64,000 nucleotides of DNA from an uncultured Prevotella sp. GTDB taxonomy: Bacteria > Bacteroidota > Bacteroidia > Bacteroidales > Bacteroidaceae. The stretch lies in assembly GCA_900317405.1 (NCBI GenBank), contig ONGP01000001.1, positions 117,674 through 181,673 of the forward strand. The letters are read 5' to 3'. This document shows, in pieces, positions 45,025 through 54,950 of this stretch (positions are counted from its first letter, which is position 1; each line of letters starts with the position of its first letter). The position numbers were made by a program, and so were the translations under genes. The notes below the pieces were generated by a model that searched no databases, was not told the DNA's origin, and saw nothing but the letters and a program-made list of their open reading frames with translations.

Positions 45025-46155
45025 ATGATTAAGATAAAGAGAGTTGAAACCAAACGTGAACTGAAGCAGTTCGTACAGTTCTATTACGACCTTTACAGGG
45101 GTTGCGATAGTGCTGTGCCATATCTCTTTTCTGATGAGATGTCAACACTTCGTCGCGACAAAAATCCTTCGTTCGAATGCTGTGAAGCAGAGTATTTCCT
45201 GGCATATAAAGATGGTGAGATTGTAGGCCGAGTGGCGGCTATTATCAACCATCGCGCCAACGAGCGTTGGAATTGCCATCAGGTACGATTCGGTTGGTTC
45301 GACTTTATCGACGACCCTGAAGTTAGTAAGGCTTTACTGAAAGCAGTAGAAGATTGGGGTAAGGCCAAGAGTATGACCGAGATTGCAGGCCCGTTGGGCT
45401 TTATCGATACCGACCGTGAAGGAATGCTGGTAGACGGTTTCGACCAGTTGGCCACCATGTACATCAACTACAACCATCCTTATTACCCCAAGCACATTGA
45501 GGCTTTGGACGGATTCTATAAGGATAATGATTACGTGGAGTGCAAGGTAAAAGTGCCCGAAGTAGTGCCTGATAAGTTTGCAAAAATCACAGAGATGGTT
45601 CGCAAGCGCTATGGCCTTAGAGTGCACAAGTTTACCCGCAAAGAGTTGGTTAGCGAAGGCTGGGGCCGCGAAGTGTTCCATCTGCTTAACGCCACATATA
45701 AGGATCTGTATGGATTCTCAGAACTCTCTCAGCGTCAGATAGATAAACTAGTAAATGATTATATCAAGATAGCCGACCTGAATCTTGTCACAGGCATCAT
45801 GGATGGCGATAAGATGGTGGGCTTTGGTGTTACATTCCCCTCGTTCTCACGCACTCTGCAGCGTACTCGCGACGGACGCTTCCTGCCATTCGGATGGTGG
45901 GAACTGCTTAAAACACTGAAATGGCACAATACCGATACTGTAGACTTGCTATTGATTGGTGTATTGCCAGAGTATCGCGGCAAGGGCGCCAATGCACTTA
46001 TCTTCGACGATCTAATCCGTCAGTTCCAGCGCTATGGCTTTAAGTGGGCCGAGACTGGACCACAGATGGAGTCGAACGAGGGTGTACTCTCGCAGTGGCA
46101 ATATCTTGAGGCCACTATTCACCGTCGTCATCGTTGTTACCGTAAAAAGTTATAA
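45025..46155 (+). CDS. GNAT-fold acetyltransferase-like protein
   Basis: 376 residues. An N-terminal region (FVQFYYDLYRGCDSAVPYLF...EAEYFLAYKDGEIVGRVAAI) resembles the first half of a GNAT fold, and the C-terminal half has a good acetyl-CoA-binding motif (VDLLLIGVLPEYRGKGANAL, about 312-331). The order suggests a double-GNAT architecture. Homologues of this type are widespread in Bacteroidota without a known substrate. It is 2 bp ahead of the MgtC-like gene, so the two are co-transcribed. Confidence 0.75.
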   Translation: MIKIKRVETKRELKQFVQFYYDLYRGCDSAVPYLFSDEMSTLRRDKNPSFECCEAEYFLAYKDGEIVGRVAAIINHRANERWNCHQVRFGWFDFIDDPEVSKALLKAVEDWGKAKSMTEIAGPLGFIDTDREGMLVDGFDQLATMYINYNHPYYPKHIEALDGFYKDNDYVECKVKVPEVVPDKFAKITEMVRKRYGLRVHKFTRKELVSEGWGREVFHLLNATYKDLYGFSELSQRQIDKLVNDYIKIADLNLVTGIMDGDKMVGFGVTFPSFSRTLQRTRDGRFLPFGWWELLKTLKWHNTDTVDLLLIGVLPEYRGKGANALIFDDLIRQFQRYGFKWAETGPQMESNEGVLSQWQYLEATIHRRHRCYRKKL

Positions 46156-46157
46156 TT

Positions 46158-46607
46158 ATGGATATGACCTTGGAGTTTGTATTGCGCATCTTCGTAGCAG
46201 CACTGCTTGGAGGCGCTATTGGCTTGGAACGTGAGTATCGTGCCAAGGAGGCCGGACTACGCACACACTTTCTGGTAGCTTTAGGATCGGCATTGTTTAT
46301 GGTTGTCTCGGCCTATGGCTTCGAGGGGGCTATGCATACTCCTGAGCATCGTTGGGACGTATCGCGAGTGGCTGCTCAGGTTGTGTCTGGTATCGGTTTT
46401 ATTGGTGCCGGCACCATTATCTTCCATAAGAGCGAGAATGTGGTTCGCGGACTTACTACCGCAGCAGGACTCTGGGTTACAGCTGCCATCGGACTGGCAT
46501 GTGGAGGCGGAATGTATGTCCTATCCATCGCATCTACAGTACTGGTGCTGGTTGGACTTGAGGCATTCAACTTTATACTTCGTAAGATTGATAAACACAA
46601 GAAATAA
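46158..46607 (+). CDS. mgtC: MgtC/SapB-family membrane protein
   Basis: 149 residues, about four or five membrane segments. FVAALLGGAIGLEREYRAKE, AGLRTHFLVALGSALFMVVS, VVSGIGFIGAGTIIF and VRGLTTAAGLWVTAAIGLAC are the family's diagnostic motifs. It lacks the C-terminal ACT-like domain of the longer Salmonella MgtC. In pathogens MgtC inhibits the F-ATP synthase under low magnesium; in gut commensals the role is not settled. It ends 39 bp before a convergent gene, with a strong terminator between. Confidence 0.9.
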   Translation: MDMTLEFVLRIFVAALLGGAIGLEREYRAKEAGLRTHFLVALGSALFMVVSAYGFEGAMHTPEHRWDVSRVAAQVVSGIGFIGAGTIIFHKSENVVRGLTTAAGLWVTAAIGLACGGGMYVLSIASTVLVLVGLEAFNFILRKIDKHKK

Positions 46608-46640
46608 ATAAACCCCTCGCGATTGGCGAGGGGTTTATTT
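46606..46640. terminator. Bidirectional terminator, 15-bp perfect stem
   Basis: AAATAAACCCCTCGC (46606-46620) and GCGAGGGGTTTATTT (46626-46640) pair perfectly around GATTG. Both strands end in an A/T-rich run. It serves the MgtC gene and the convergent esterase gene. Confidence 0.85.
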
Positions 46641-46646
46641 GTTTGT

Positions 46647-47897
<1,251 letters not shown>

Positions 47898-47916
47898 TTA
47901 TTCATTATTCTATTAA

Positions 47917-49023
47917 TCATTTAAACAATCTCTGTGCCAATTGGTGCAGGTTGTTGCGCCATGTATACCAAGTGTGACCGCCAGGGGCTGTGTAGTACTC
48001 GTACTTTATTCCAGCGGCATCAAATAGCTTCAGTGTGGCCAGGCCGTTCTGGTATGCGATATCCTCAGGATCGCCCTGGGTAAATACCAACTGACGAACA
48101 TTCTTCTTTATGCCTGCGGCAGCCTTATTCAGACGCTGACGATAGCCCTCGAACTGCTCCTTCTGAGCGGGGAACCAACCTGCGCTGAGCACCCAGAAGT
48201 ACTCAAACTTGTCGCAGTCGTTAAGTATGGTTTCCATTGTCTCCATACCTCCCATCGAGAGTCCAGCCATAGCGCGATGAGCCTTGTCGGCCACTACTCG
48301 ATAGTTCTGCTCGATATATGGAATGATACTGGTAACCAAATCCTGTTCGAAGAGGGGCACTTCGTCCATCATATTTTTAACAGGGATTGAACCATTAGGC
48401 ATTACTACCACCATTGGTTTCATCTTTCCTTCGGCCAGCAGATTATCCAGAATGTTGCAAGCACAACCTACACTTGGCCATGAAGCATCATTGTCGCCAC
48501 CACCATGAATAAGGTATAGCACAGGCAGCTTATCTGTCGATTTCTCATAGCCGGCAGGAGTCCAAACGTGTAGACGACGCAGGGCATTGAGCGGCTTACT
48601 GAAGTAATAACGCTGGGCAATTGCTCCGTGTGGGATATCTACACGCATGTCGTAGAACTGCTTGCCATCGCCGATATTGGCAAGGGCAGATGTTTCGGCA
48701 GAAAGAGCCCCTTTTGGGTCCTGAACCTTAACACCATCCACAGTGAAATTGTAGCGATAAACGCCATCCTTCAGGTCGCTGATAACGGCTGTCCATACGC
48801 CATTATCGGCCTTCTTAAACTCGAGAGGTTTACCCCAAGACATTGCGTCGCCGCCAAATCCTACCTGCTTTGCATTAGGAGCATAAATACTAAAAGCTAC
48901 ACGGCCACCACCCAGATTGCGTACAGGCTGAAGTGTGTCGTTGGGCGTAGGCTGCATCTGCCACTGTGCCATCACAGGCACAGAGCAGAATGCAAGCATA
49001 ATGATCGAAAAAAACTGTTTCAT
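47917..49023 (-). CDS. CE1-like esterase with N-terminal E-set domain (paralogue)
   Basis: 368 residues, the same architecture as the 413-residue protein downstream: signal peptide (to about 19), Ig-like domain (about 35-115, RVAFSIYAPNAKQVGFGGDA), then the hydrolase with LPVLYLIHGGGDNDASWPSV, Ser in RAMAGLSMGGMETM, an Asp in FTQGDPEDIAY and His in APGGHTWYTWRN. Shorter loops than its neighbour suggest different ester preference. Start overlaps the GH3 stop by one base (TAATG). Confidence 0.85.
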   Translation of the reverse strand: MKQFFSIIMLAFCSVPVMAQWQMQPTPNDTLQPVRNLGGGRVAFSIYAPNAKQVGFGGDAMSWGKPLEFKKADNGVWTAVISDLKDGVYRYNFTVDGVKVQDPKGALSAETSALANIGDGKQFYDMRVDIPHGAIAQRYYFSKPLNALRRLHVWTPAGYEKSTDKLPVLYLIHGGGDNDASWPSVGCACNILDNLLAEGKMKPMVVVMPNGSIPVKNMMDEVPLFEQDLVTSIIPYIEQNYRVVADKAHRAMAGLSMGGMETMETILNDCDKFEYFWVLSAGWFPAQKEQFEGYRQRLNKAAAGIKKNVRQLVFTQGDPEDIAYQNGLATLKLFDAAGIKYEYYTAPGGHTWYTWRNNLHQLAQRLFK

Positions 49024-51365
49024 TATCTCTTGAGTAGGTTAAGTTTTACATTTGGTTTCATAACATTGTTCACCTTCTTGGTCCAGGCCTTTACATTTGC
49101 AGAAGCTTTAGCCTCAACATCGCTTGACGATGAACAGATAAGGAAGTCATAGCGACCAGCATCAGTCTTCCAAGCCGAAGCTTTCTCATTGAACGATGCC
49201 AGATCTTCGGCTTTAACAGTCATTGTCACTGTTTCTGTCTGTCCAGGTTGCAACAATCGGGTCTTTGCATAGTTGCGCAGTTCCTTCTCAGGCTTGTTCA
49301 GCTTCTTGCTGTTAGGTGCTGCAACAAAAAGCTCTACCACGTTGCGACCAGCCTTTGTGCCTGTATTCTTTACGTCAACCTTAACTGTATATACACCGTT
49401 TGCCTCGCTTACACTCATGTTGGTATAACTGAAGGTGGTGTAGCTCAGACCGAATCCGAATGGATAAGCAACGGCCTTGCCAAAGCTGTCGAAGTAGCGA
49501 TAGCCTACGTAGATATCTTCCTCATAGTTAGTGTAGTCGATATTTGCCTGAGGCTTGCGCTCCTTTGGAGCCTGATCCTTATTGTACCCCCACATAAACA
49601 TTGCGCCAAGAGTCTTGTCATCTACATTGCTGGGGAAGTTCTTGTCGGCATAAGCGTCGCCATACTTCACCTGGAATGTCATTGGCAGTTTGCCACTTGG
49701 GTTAACCTTTCCTGAGAGAACATCAGCCACGCTGAAACCACTCTCCTGTCCACCCTGCCATGTGCAAACCAAAGCATCAATCTGATTCTGCCATGAAGCT
49801 ACATCGATAGGACTGCAGATATCGAGCAATACCACTACCTGCTTGCCCTTAGCGTGATAAGCCTCGCTTACGGCCTTAATAAGCTTAGCTTCACCCTCCT
49901 TCAGATAGAAGTCGGCCTCGCTGCGATCGGCAGCCTCACCGCTCTTTCGCCCCAGTGAGATGATAGCCACATCGCTACCATTGATAGCTGCATTCAGCTC
50001 ATCGGCAGTAAACTGCTTCTCCTCAGCACGTGCAGGAGGTGTGAGCGAGAATGGTGGACGACCGTTGGGGAACAAGCGTTTCTCCTCGGCTGCAATATGC
50101 TGAGTATATGTGCTTATGAGTGGCTTGTAAACCTCGTATCCAGCCGAACGCAGACCCTCAACGAGCGATACCGTGTAGTGACCTACGCTAGTTCCACCAA
50201 AGCCAGAACCACCTGAAATCCAGTCATAGCTGGTGCAACCAAACAGGGCAACACGCTTGCCTATGAGAGGCAGAATTCCGCTATTCTTAAGCAGTACTAT
50301 ACCATCTGCACCAACCTGTCGAACCACCTGGGCATGAGCCTTAAGATTTGGCTCGTTGCTATATTTATATCCTTTAAAGTTGTGAGTCTTTACCACATAT
50401 TCTAATATACGCTTTACGTTGGCATCAAGAACCTCCATAGGCAGTTTACCGCTCTTAGCAGCCTCGAGTATTGCCTTATACTGCTTGTCCTGACCGGGCT
50501 GAAGCATATCATTGCCTGCAAGCATTGCTGCTACAGCGTCATCGCCAGCATTCCAGTCGCTTACATACATACCCTTCCATCCCCACTCGTCGCGCACGAT
50601 GGTGGTAAGCAGTTCGCGGTTCTGTAAGACGTATGAACCGTTAAGTTTGTTGTACGATGTCATAATGGTCCAGGGATTACTCTCCTTTACCATAATCTCA
50701 AAAGCCTTGAGATAGATTTCGCGCAGAGCACGCTGAGATACCTGCGAGATATTGTTATTACGATTAGTCTCCTGATTATTAGCCACAAAGTGCTTTGGGC
50801 AAGCAGCTGTACCCTCGCTCTGCACACCCTTTACATATCCAGCAGCAATGGTACCAGAGAGGTATGGATCCTCTGAGTAGTACTCGTGATTGCGGCCACA
50901 CAGCGGGTTACGGATAAGGTTCATTGCTGGCGACAGAATCCAGTCGAGTCCGAACTCACGCACCTCATTGCCGATACCCTGTCCAACCTTGAATGCTGCC
51001 TCGCGATCCCAAGTAGAAGCGAGAGTCATCGAAGCCACAAAATCGGTAGGATAATAATCATTATGATCCCACGCACGTGTAGCGTTCATACGCAATCCCT
51101 GCTGAGAATCGGCACAATAGGTCTCAGGGATACCCAGGCGATTAACAGAGAATGTACTACCTGCTGTACCAGGAAATTTAGCGTCGTCGTTGAAATGCAT
51201 GCCGCGTCCCAGCACCAAGTGGCACTTTTCCTCGAGGGTCAACGCCTTAACAACCTCGTCGATGTTTTCTGCCCTGAGTTGCTGGGCCGACACGCTTGCG
51301 CTGTAGCCGAATGATGTTGCTACAGCTATCACAACCAAACTAATCTGATGAAACGAAATTTTCAT
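49023..51365 (-). CDS. GH3 beta-glucosidase/beta-xylosidase-type enzyme
   Basis: 780 residues with a signal peptide (to about 27, ending ASVSAQ). GH3 N-terminal barrel (about 35-330) with CPKHFVANNQETNRN and the nucleophile Asp in KGMYVSDWNAGDDAVAAMLA; C-terminal alpha/beta sandwich (about 350-600) with GGSGFGGTSVGHYTVSLVEG and a candidate acid/base Glu in LGRKSGEAADRSEADFYL; then PFGFGLSYTTFSY and a fibronectin-III-like domain (about 660-765). It cleaves terminal beta-linked glucose or xylose (alpha-arabinose is also known in GH3). With two CE1 esterases it forms a small hemicellulose-side-chain operon, with no SusCD pair of its own. Confidence 0.92.
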   Translation of the reverse strand: MKISFHQISLVVIAVATSFGYSASVSAQQLRAENIDEVVKALTLEEKCHLVLGRGMHFNDDAKFPGTAGSTFSVNRLGIPETYCADSQQGLRMNATRAWDHNDYYPTDFVASMTLASTWDREAAFKVGQGIGNEVREFGLDWILSPAMNLIRNPLCGRNHEYYSEDPYLSGTIAAGYVKGVQSEGTAACPKHFVANNQETNRNNNISQVSQRALREIYLKAFEIMVKESNPWTIMTSYNKLNGSYVLQNRELLTTIVRDEWGWKGMYVSDWNAGDDAVAAMLAGNDMLQPGQDKQYKAILEAAKSGKLPMEVLDANVKRILEYVVKTHNFKGYKYSNEPNLKAHAQVVRQVGADGIVLLKNSGILPLIGKRVALFGCTSYDWISGGSGFGGTSVGHYTVSLVEGLRSAGYEVYKPLISTYTQHIAAEEKRLFPNGRPPFSLTPPARAEEKQFTADELNAAINGSDVAIISLGRKSGEAADRSEADFYLKEGEAKLIKAVSEAYHAKGKQVVVLLDICSPIDVASWQNQIDALVCTWQGGQESGFSVADVLSGKVNPSGKLPMTFQVKYGDAYADKNFPSNVDDKTLGAMFMWGYNKDQAPKERKPQANIDYTNYEEDIYVGYRYFDSFGKAVAYPFGFGLSYTTFSYTNMSVSEANGVYTVKVDVKNTGTKAGRNVVELFVAAPNSKKLNKPEKELRNYAKTRLLQPGQTETVTMTVKAEDLASFNEKASAWKTDAGRYDFLICSSSSDVEAKASANVKAWTKKVNNVMKPNVKLNLLKR

Positions 51366-51415
51366 TGTTCTTAATTATACTATTTTAGTTATTATTTGAT
51401 TCTGGTTTCTGGGTG

Positions 51416-51423
51416 CAAAGTTA
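51416..51423 (-). promoter_or_regulatory. Candidate promoter (-7 box) of the GH3-CE1-CE1 operon
   Basis: The minus strand reads TAACTTTG followed by CACCC, 50 bp before the GH3 ATG. Confidence 0.55.
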
Positions 51424-51473
51424 AGGATCATCCACAAAAAAGCCTTTCTGCTGCGTCCGTTTAATTTTCATTG

Positions 51474-51533
51474 TTGTTCAAAAAAGTCTAGCGGTTTTCT
51501 GATTTGTTCAAAACCTTTCGTTTTTGTTCAAAA
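51474..51533 (-). promoter_or_regulatory. Three TTGTTCAAAA repeats upstream of the GH3 operon
   Basis: TTGTTCAAAA (plus strand) occurs at 51474-51483, 51504-51513 and 51524-51533, i.e. 30 and 20 bp apart, about 50-110 bp upstream of the candidate -7 box. The same-direction copies suggest sites for an activator not encoded here. Confidence 0.5.
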
Positions 51534-51535
51534 AA

Positions 51536-51556
51536 GCAGGGATTTTAGTTCCCTGC
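51536..51556 (-). terminator. Terminator of the 137-residue secreted-protein gene
   Basis: GCAGGGA (51536-51542) pairs with TCCCTGC (51550-51556); on the minus strand TTTTTT follows directly. The stem overlaps the stop codon of the gene ending at 51545. Confidence 0.7.
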
Positions 51557-51958
51557 CTTTCCTATCTTAAATATAATTCGGTTGTCAGGTTTAGTATCCC
51601 ACTGCACTTGCCATACCCTGCCATCTATCTGGTCGAGCATTATAAAATTGTAGATGTTTGTGGTAGGATACAAGAAGAATCTGCCTGGCTGCTCCTCCTC
51701 AGGTTGGACCAGAGGATACACCTCGCTGTCGAGTTTTACCTCCACACGCTCGTCGCGACTCATACCATACTGCACGATGGTAATCTCACCTGTAGCAGTG
51801 TTGAGCTTCAGAAACACAAAGATGTTCTGCGTAGGGAACAACTGGAACTTAGCGTTCTGATTCTGGATCATCGTTGTAGCCACCTGTACAGGAGGCTTGT
51901 CTTGTGCAAACACCGTCATCGACATCATGCACATCAGGATAATCATTAGTTTCTTCAT
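51545..51958 (-). CDS. Small secreted protein with two internal repeats, unknown function
   Basis: 137 residues from MKKLMIILMCMMSMTVFAQD (signal peptide); the frame is open 4 codons further. The mature part shows two related segments of about 40 residues: KFQLFPTQNIFVFLKLNTAT...GEITIVQYG and RFFLYPTTNIYNFIMLDQID...GRVWQVQWD, each shaped as FxLxPTxNIxxFxxLxxxxG. This looks like a two-bladed beta repeat. I do not recognise a named family. It has its own promoter (51996-52003) and terminator and is therefore a stand-alone gene. Confidence 0.7.
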   Translation of the reverse strand: MKKLMIILMCMMSMTVFAQDKPPVQVATTMIQNQNAKFQLFPTQNIFVFLKLNTATGEITIVQYGMSRDERVEVKLDSEVYPLVQPEEEQPGRFFLYPTTNIYNFIMLDQIDGRVWQVQWDTKPDNRIIFKIGKAGN

Positions 51959-51995
51959 AACCGTATACAATTTAGTTAAACTTACATTCCGCCGG

Positions 51996-52003
51996 CAAAT
52001 ATA
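51996..52003 (-). promoter_or_regulatory. Candidate promoter (-7 box) of the small secreted-protein gene
   Basis: The minus strand reads TATATTTG followed by CCGGCGG, 37 bp before the chosen ATG; CTTG lies 20 bp upstream as a near match to the -33 box. Confidence 0.55.
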
Positions 52004-52048
52004 AGGAATATATCTGAAAGTTGCAAGTATTTTTGGCGAAATTATCCC

Positions 52049-52188
52049 AGATCCCAGTATCCCAGTTTTTTTTCTGCCCCATTCCCCTATATTATCCTTT
52101 TATAAATGTTAATTTATATATAATTATTTAAATATATGTATAATTAGAAGGAGCAAGGGGCTCTATAAAAACTGGGATATTGGGATCT
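52049..52188. repeat. 140-bp inverted-repeat element with AT-rich core
   Basis: The 22-bp arm at 52049-52070 (starting AGATCCCAGTATCCCAG) pairs with 52167-52188 (ending CTGGGATATTGGGATCT) with a single mismatch. The core is very AT-rich (52090-52148). The left arm is part of a run of three ATCCCAG copies (52044, 52051, 52060). The form resembles a miniature inverted-repeat element; no target-site duplication was identified. Confidence 0.65.
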
Positions 52189-52234
52189 GTGACGACTTGA
52201 TACGAAAAACAATGAAATAGATAGTACGGCACTA

Positions 52235-52277
52235 TCAGGTAGATACTCGTAATCTTTCAGGTGGATACCCGTAATCT
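52235..52277. repeat. Two-copy tandem repeat, 22-bp period
   Basis: TCAGGTAGATACTCGTAAT (from 52235) and TCAGGTGGATACCCGTAAT (from 52257) extend to CT and match at 19 of 21 bases. The two-turn spacing would suit a DNA-binding protein, but the copies are more than 250 bp from the next promoter. Confidence 0.6.
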
Positions 52278-52535
52278 ATCCCACGAGGAAGTTACGGCTC
52301 TCTTTTCTTTACAAATCACATATTTCCACAGCATTTATCCGGTGTCAGCAAGGATTTTACCCACCCAAAAAACGACTCCAAATCACAAAAAATCCACCCT
52401 GATATCGACTTCAATCCTCTAAATTTTACCACATTTTACACAATTCTGCACGAAAGCGATTGCTCGCCGTTAACATATTTTTACATTCACTATTTGTTAA
52501 ACCTTAGCGTGATTTGTATAACATTTGCAAAAGTA

Positions 52536-52567
52536 TTTGGATTTTTCGGATAAAGTATGTACTTTTG
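52536..52567 (+). promoter_or_regulatory. Promoter of the first LruC-type lipoprotein gene
   Basis: TTTG (52536-52539), 20 bp, then TACTTTTG (52560-52567) followed by CAGCCG: full Bacteroidota consensus, 45 bp before the ATG. Confidence 0.7.
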
Positions 52568-52612
52568 CAGCCGATTTAATTCTTTAGAGAAAAATTTAAC
52601 TATTGATAGAGT

Positions 52613-54859
52613 ATGAGAAAGTACATTTTTAATGGCCTTGCAGCCCTTACTATGGGTTTTACAATGACCGCCTGCATGCAGGAATTTGATTACGAAGAGC
52701 AGGAGCAGCAAGCCTCGCTCAACAACGCTCAGCAAACACTAGGCTTCTACATCCCCGAAAACCAGGATTGGGTGATGTCAACTACCGCCACTGCAACCTT
52801 CAACGTAAAAGGTCTCAGCGACGAAGCGACTGTTTATGTATTCTCTAACAATCCGTATGCTGATGGTTATGGTTCCGTGCTTGCAAGTGCTCTCGTAACG
52901 AGTACCACAACCACTATAAGTGAATTCCGCATACCACAGCACCTAAAAAAGGTATATGTAGGTCTGAAGGAAAGTGACGGCAACATGGTGTACAAATATG
53001 TGGATGTGGAAAATGGTAATATTAATGCAAGTTACGACTTCAGTACTCCAGCCAACGCCCGCACACGTAGTGTAGTATCTGAGATTGGCGACCCATTCCC
53101 TTCTTATACCACAGAGCAGGTAAATGCCATGTATAAGAACTCTGCACCATCAACAGCAAAAACTACTTCGCAAATCGATCCTAACAACCAAAATGCATAT
53201 CAGTCGTATACAGAGATAAAATTGGAAAGCGAGACAGCAGCCTATCATTTTTGGAGTGGATCACGCGATATCTATATTTCAGGCGAGGTGACACTTAACG
53301 TTGACGGTTCAAATTCCATGAATCAGGCTCGTATTTATCTTCTGCCTAACTCAACTCTGAATTTCAACATGAGCAACTATATCAATGATCTTGAGATTTA
53401 TGTTGCCAGCAATGCCACACTGAACTACAGCTATAGTATGCTTTATAAGCAGACTGGCGGTGGAAAGATATTCAACCGTGGAACACTGAATCTGCCTGAT
53501 GACTTCCAGGTCAATCAGGATGCAATTGTTTATAACGAAGGTAACGTCTATGGTAAGGACATTACAAGCGCACCTGGCTCAAACAACCCTTCGTTCTTCT
53601 ATAACTATGGTTCACTTGAGCTTTCTGGAAAGCTCCAGTTGAACTCATGCGCCAATTTCTACAATGAGGGTACTGTCACTGTAGCAGGCTTGACGGAATG
53701 CACACAGGGCAATGGACAGGTATGGTGGATTAATAAGGGGCACTACACAACCAAACAGTTCGGTATAAAGGCATGGAATGGTACCTTCTATAATTATTGC
53801 CAACTTTTTATACAGGAAGATGCTTCCTTGCACGATGGCCAATTCAATTTGATGCCTGGTGGTTATATGGAGGCTGCCACTGCTGAAGTTAACAACTTCC
53901 AGATAAATATGTATGGCAATACGGGTATGAACATTAAAGGTAATAGTCATTGGATAGCCCAAAGTGATGGTCTCTATCAGGGATTCAAAGCCTATGGCGA
54001 GAACAATTATGTCCGCTTGGGCGGTACTACTAGTGTTGACCAGCATCATCTCACCCTGGTGGCAGAAGGCAAAGTCTTTATCGGCTTCAACAATCTGTAT
54101 GCACCTAATAGCGACAACCCTTATGACGGTCCATACGTGGATTTGCGTGAAAATACCAAAAGAGTTGATTTCAGCGAGTTGAATCCTACCTATAACACAA
54201 CAGATTGCGGTGCCTCATGGAGCAACAACCCACCAGTTGTTACACCTGTAGTAGAGAACAACTCATGGACATACGCATTCGAAGATAATAAGACCAGATG
54301 CGATTTTGACTTAAACGATGTTGTTATACAGGTTAGAGAAAGTGAGTCTAACCCTAACAAGCTGATTGTGAAGTTAGTAGCTGCAGGTTGCGAATACGAC
54401 AACTATGTATGGCTTGGCGAAACTCCTATCGTTTGGGCAAGCGGAGCTGAGGTTCACGATGCTTTTGGTGCTACTCACGGCGTGATGGTTAATACAGGGA
54501 ACAATAGAGGAATTGATAATCTGGACCCTGTAGAAGTAACTATCGACAAACCAGAAGGCTTCGACTTCCAAAATGCCGACTTCAAGATTCGTCCTTTCAG
54601 AATCAATTCGGATCCTAACGATGAGGCAAATGCTGTAGATGGATATATATCTATCGTGAAGCAGGGGGTAAGCACTGGACTCTGGGGACCATTAGGACTT
54701 GCTATTCCTGCTAAGTGGAAGTGGCCCAAAGAACGCAACACCGTTAACTACGCATATCCTGGCTTTACAGAATGGGGAAAAACATCGGATCTGACCCTAA
54801 GAGCAGATGAAGCAGGATGGTACGAGAATCCAACATCAGGACTTGTTTACGGAGAATAG
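52613..54859 (+). CDS. LruC/DUF4842-type surface lipoprotein with beta-helix-like centre
   Basis: 748 residues with lipobox MTAC at about residue 21 followed by MQEFDYEEQEQ, a strongly acidic surface-export-like sequence. An N-terminal segment with YIPENQDWVMSTTATATFNV (about 46-65) is followed by a beta-sandwich. A middle region (about 210-500) is rich in short Asn/Gly-bearing strands (NRGTLNLPDD, YNEGNVYGKD, FYNYGSLELSG, FYNEGTVTVAG) typical of parallel beta-helices. The C-terminal domain begins WTYAFEDNKTRCDFDLNDVV, the LruC/DUF4842 signature with a DxDxND calcium-type loop. Function unknown; possibly an adhesin or matrix protein. One of three related genes here. Confidence 0.78.
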   Translation: MRKYIFNGLAALTMGFTMTACMQEFDYEEQEQQASLNNAQQTLGFYIPENQDWVMSTTATATFNVKGLSDEATVYVFSNNPYADGYGSVLASALVTSTTTTISEFRIPQHLKKVYVGLKESDGNMVYKYVDVENGNINASYDFSTPANARTRSVVSEIGDPFPSYTTEQVNAMYKNSAPSTAKTTSQIDPNNQNAYQSYTEIKLESETAAYHFWSGSRDIYISGEVTLNVDGSNSMNQARIYLLPNSTLNFNMSNYINDLEIYVASNATLNYSYSMLYKQTGGGKIFNRGTLNLPDDFQVNQDAIVYNEGNVYGKDITSAPGSNNPSFFYNYGSLELSGKLQLNSCANFYNEGTVTVAGLTECTQGNGQVWWINKGHYTTKQFGIKAWNGTFYNYCQLFIQEDASLHDGQFNLMPGGYMEAATAEVNNFQINMYGNTGMNIKGNSHWIAQSDGLYQGFKAYGENNYVRLGGTTSVDQHHLTLVAEGKVFIGFNNLYAPNSDNPYDGPYVDLRENTKRVDFSELNPTYNTTDCGASWSNNPPVVTPVVENNSWTYAFEDNKTRCDFDLNDVVIQVRESESNPNKLIVKLVAAGCEYDNYVWLGETPIVWASGAEVHDAFGATHGVMVNTGNNRGIDNLDPVEVTIDKPEGFDFQNADFKIRPFRINSDPNDEANAVDGYISIVKQGVSTGLWGPLGLAIPAKWKWPKERNTVNYAYPGFTEWGKTSDLTLRADEAGWYENPTSGLVYGE

Positions 54860-54888
54860 ATTTCAAACTCTAGTATAGTTAAATTTTA

Positions 54889-54921
54889 GGAGGGGTGTCC
54901 ACGTGATGTGGATGCCCCTCC
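54889..54921. terminator. Terminator between convergent lipoprotein genes
   Basis: GGAGGGGTGTCCAC (54889-54902) pairs with GTGGATGCCCCTCC (54908-54921) using two G-T wobbles; loop GTGAT; AACCTTTTT follows on the plus strand. Between the genes ending at 54859 (+) and 54951 (-). Confidence 0.75.
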
Positions 54922-54950
54922 AACCTTTTTATGACTTTTCTCAATACTTT

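Larger units (their letters stand above)
51971..52535. other. Gene-free stretch with inverted-repeat element and tandem repeat
   Basis: No convincing gene is seen. The stretch contains the promoter of the small secreted-protein gene (51996-52003), an AT-cored inverted-repeat element (52049-52188), a small hairpin GATAGT/ACTATC (52220-52236), a 22-bp tandem repeat (52235-52277), and then about 250 bp without recognisable structure up to the promoter at 52536. Confidence 0.7.

Noticed and set aside
52490-52735. 81-codon minus-strand frame at the start of the first LruC-type gene
   Set aside because: It overlaps the consensus promoter and the signal peptide of the plus-strand lipoprotein gene.
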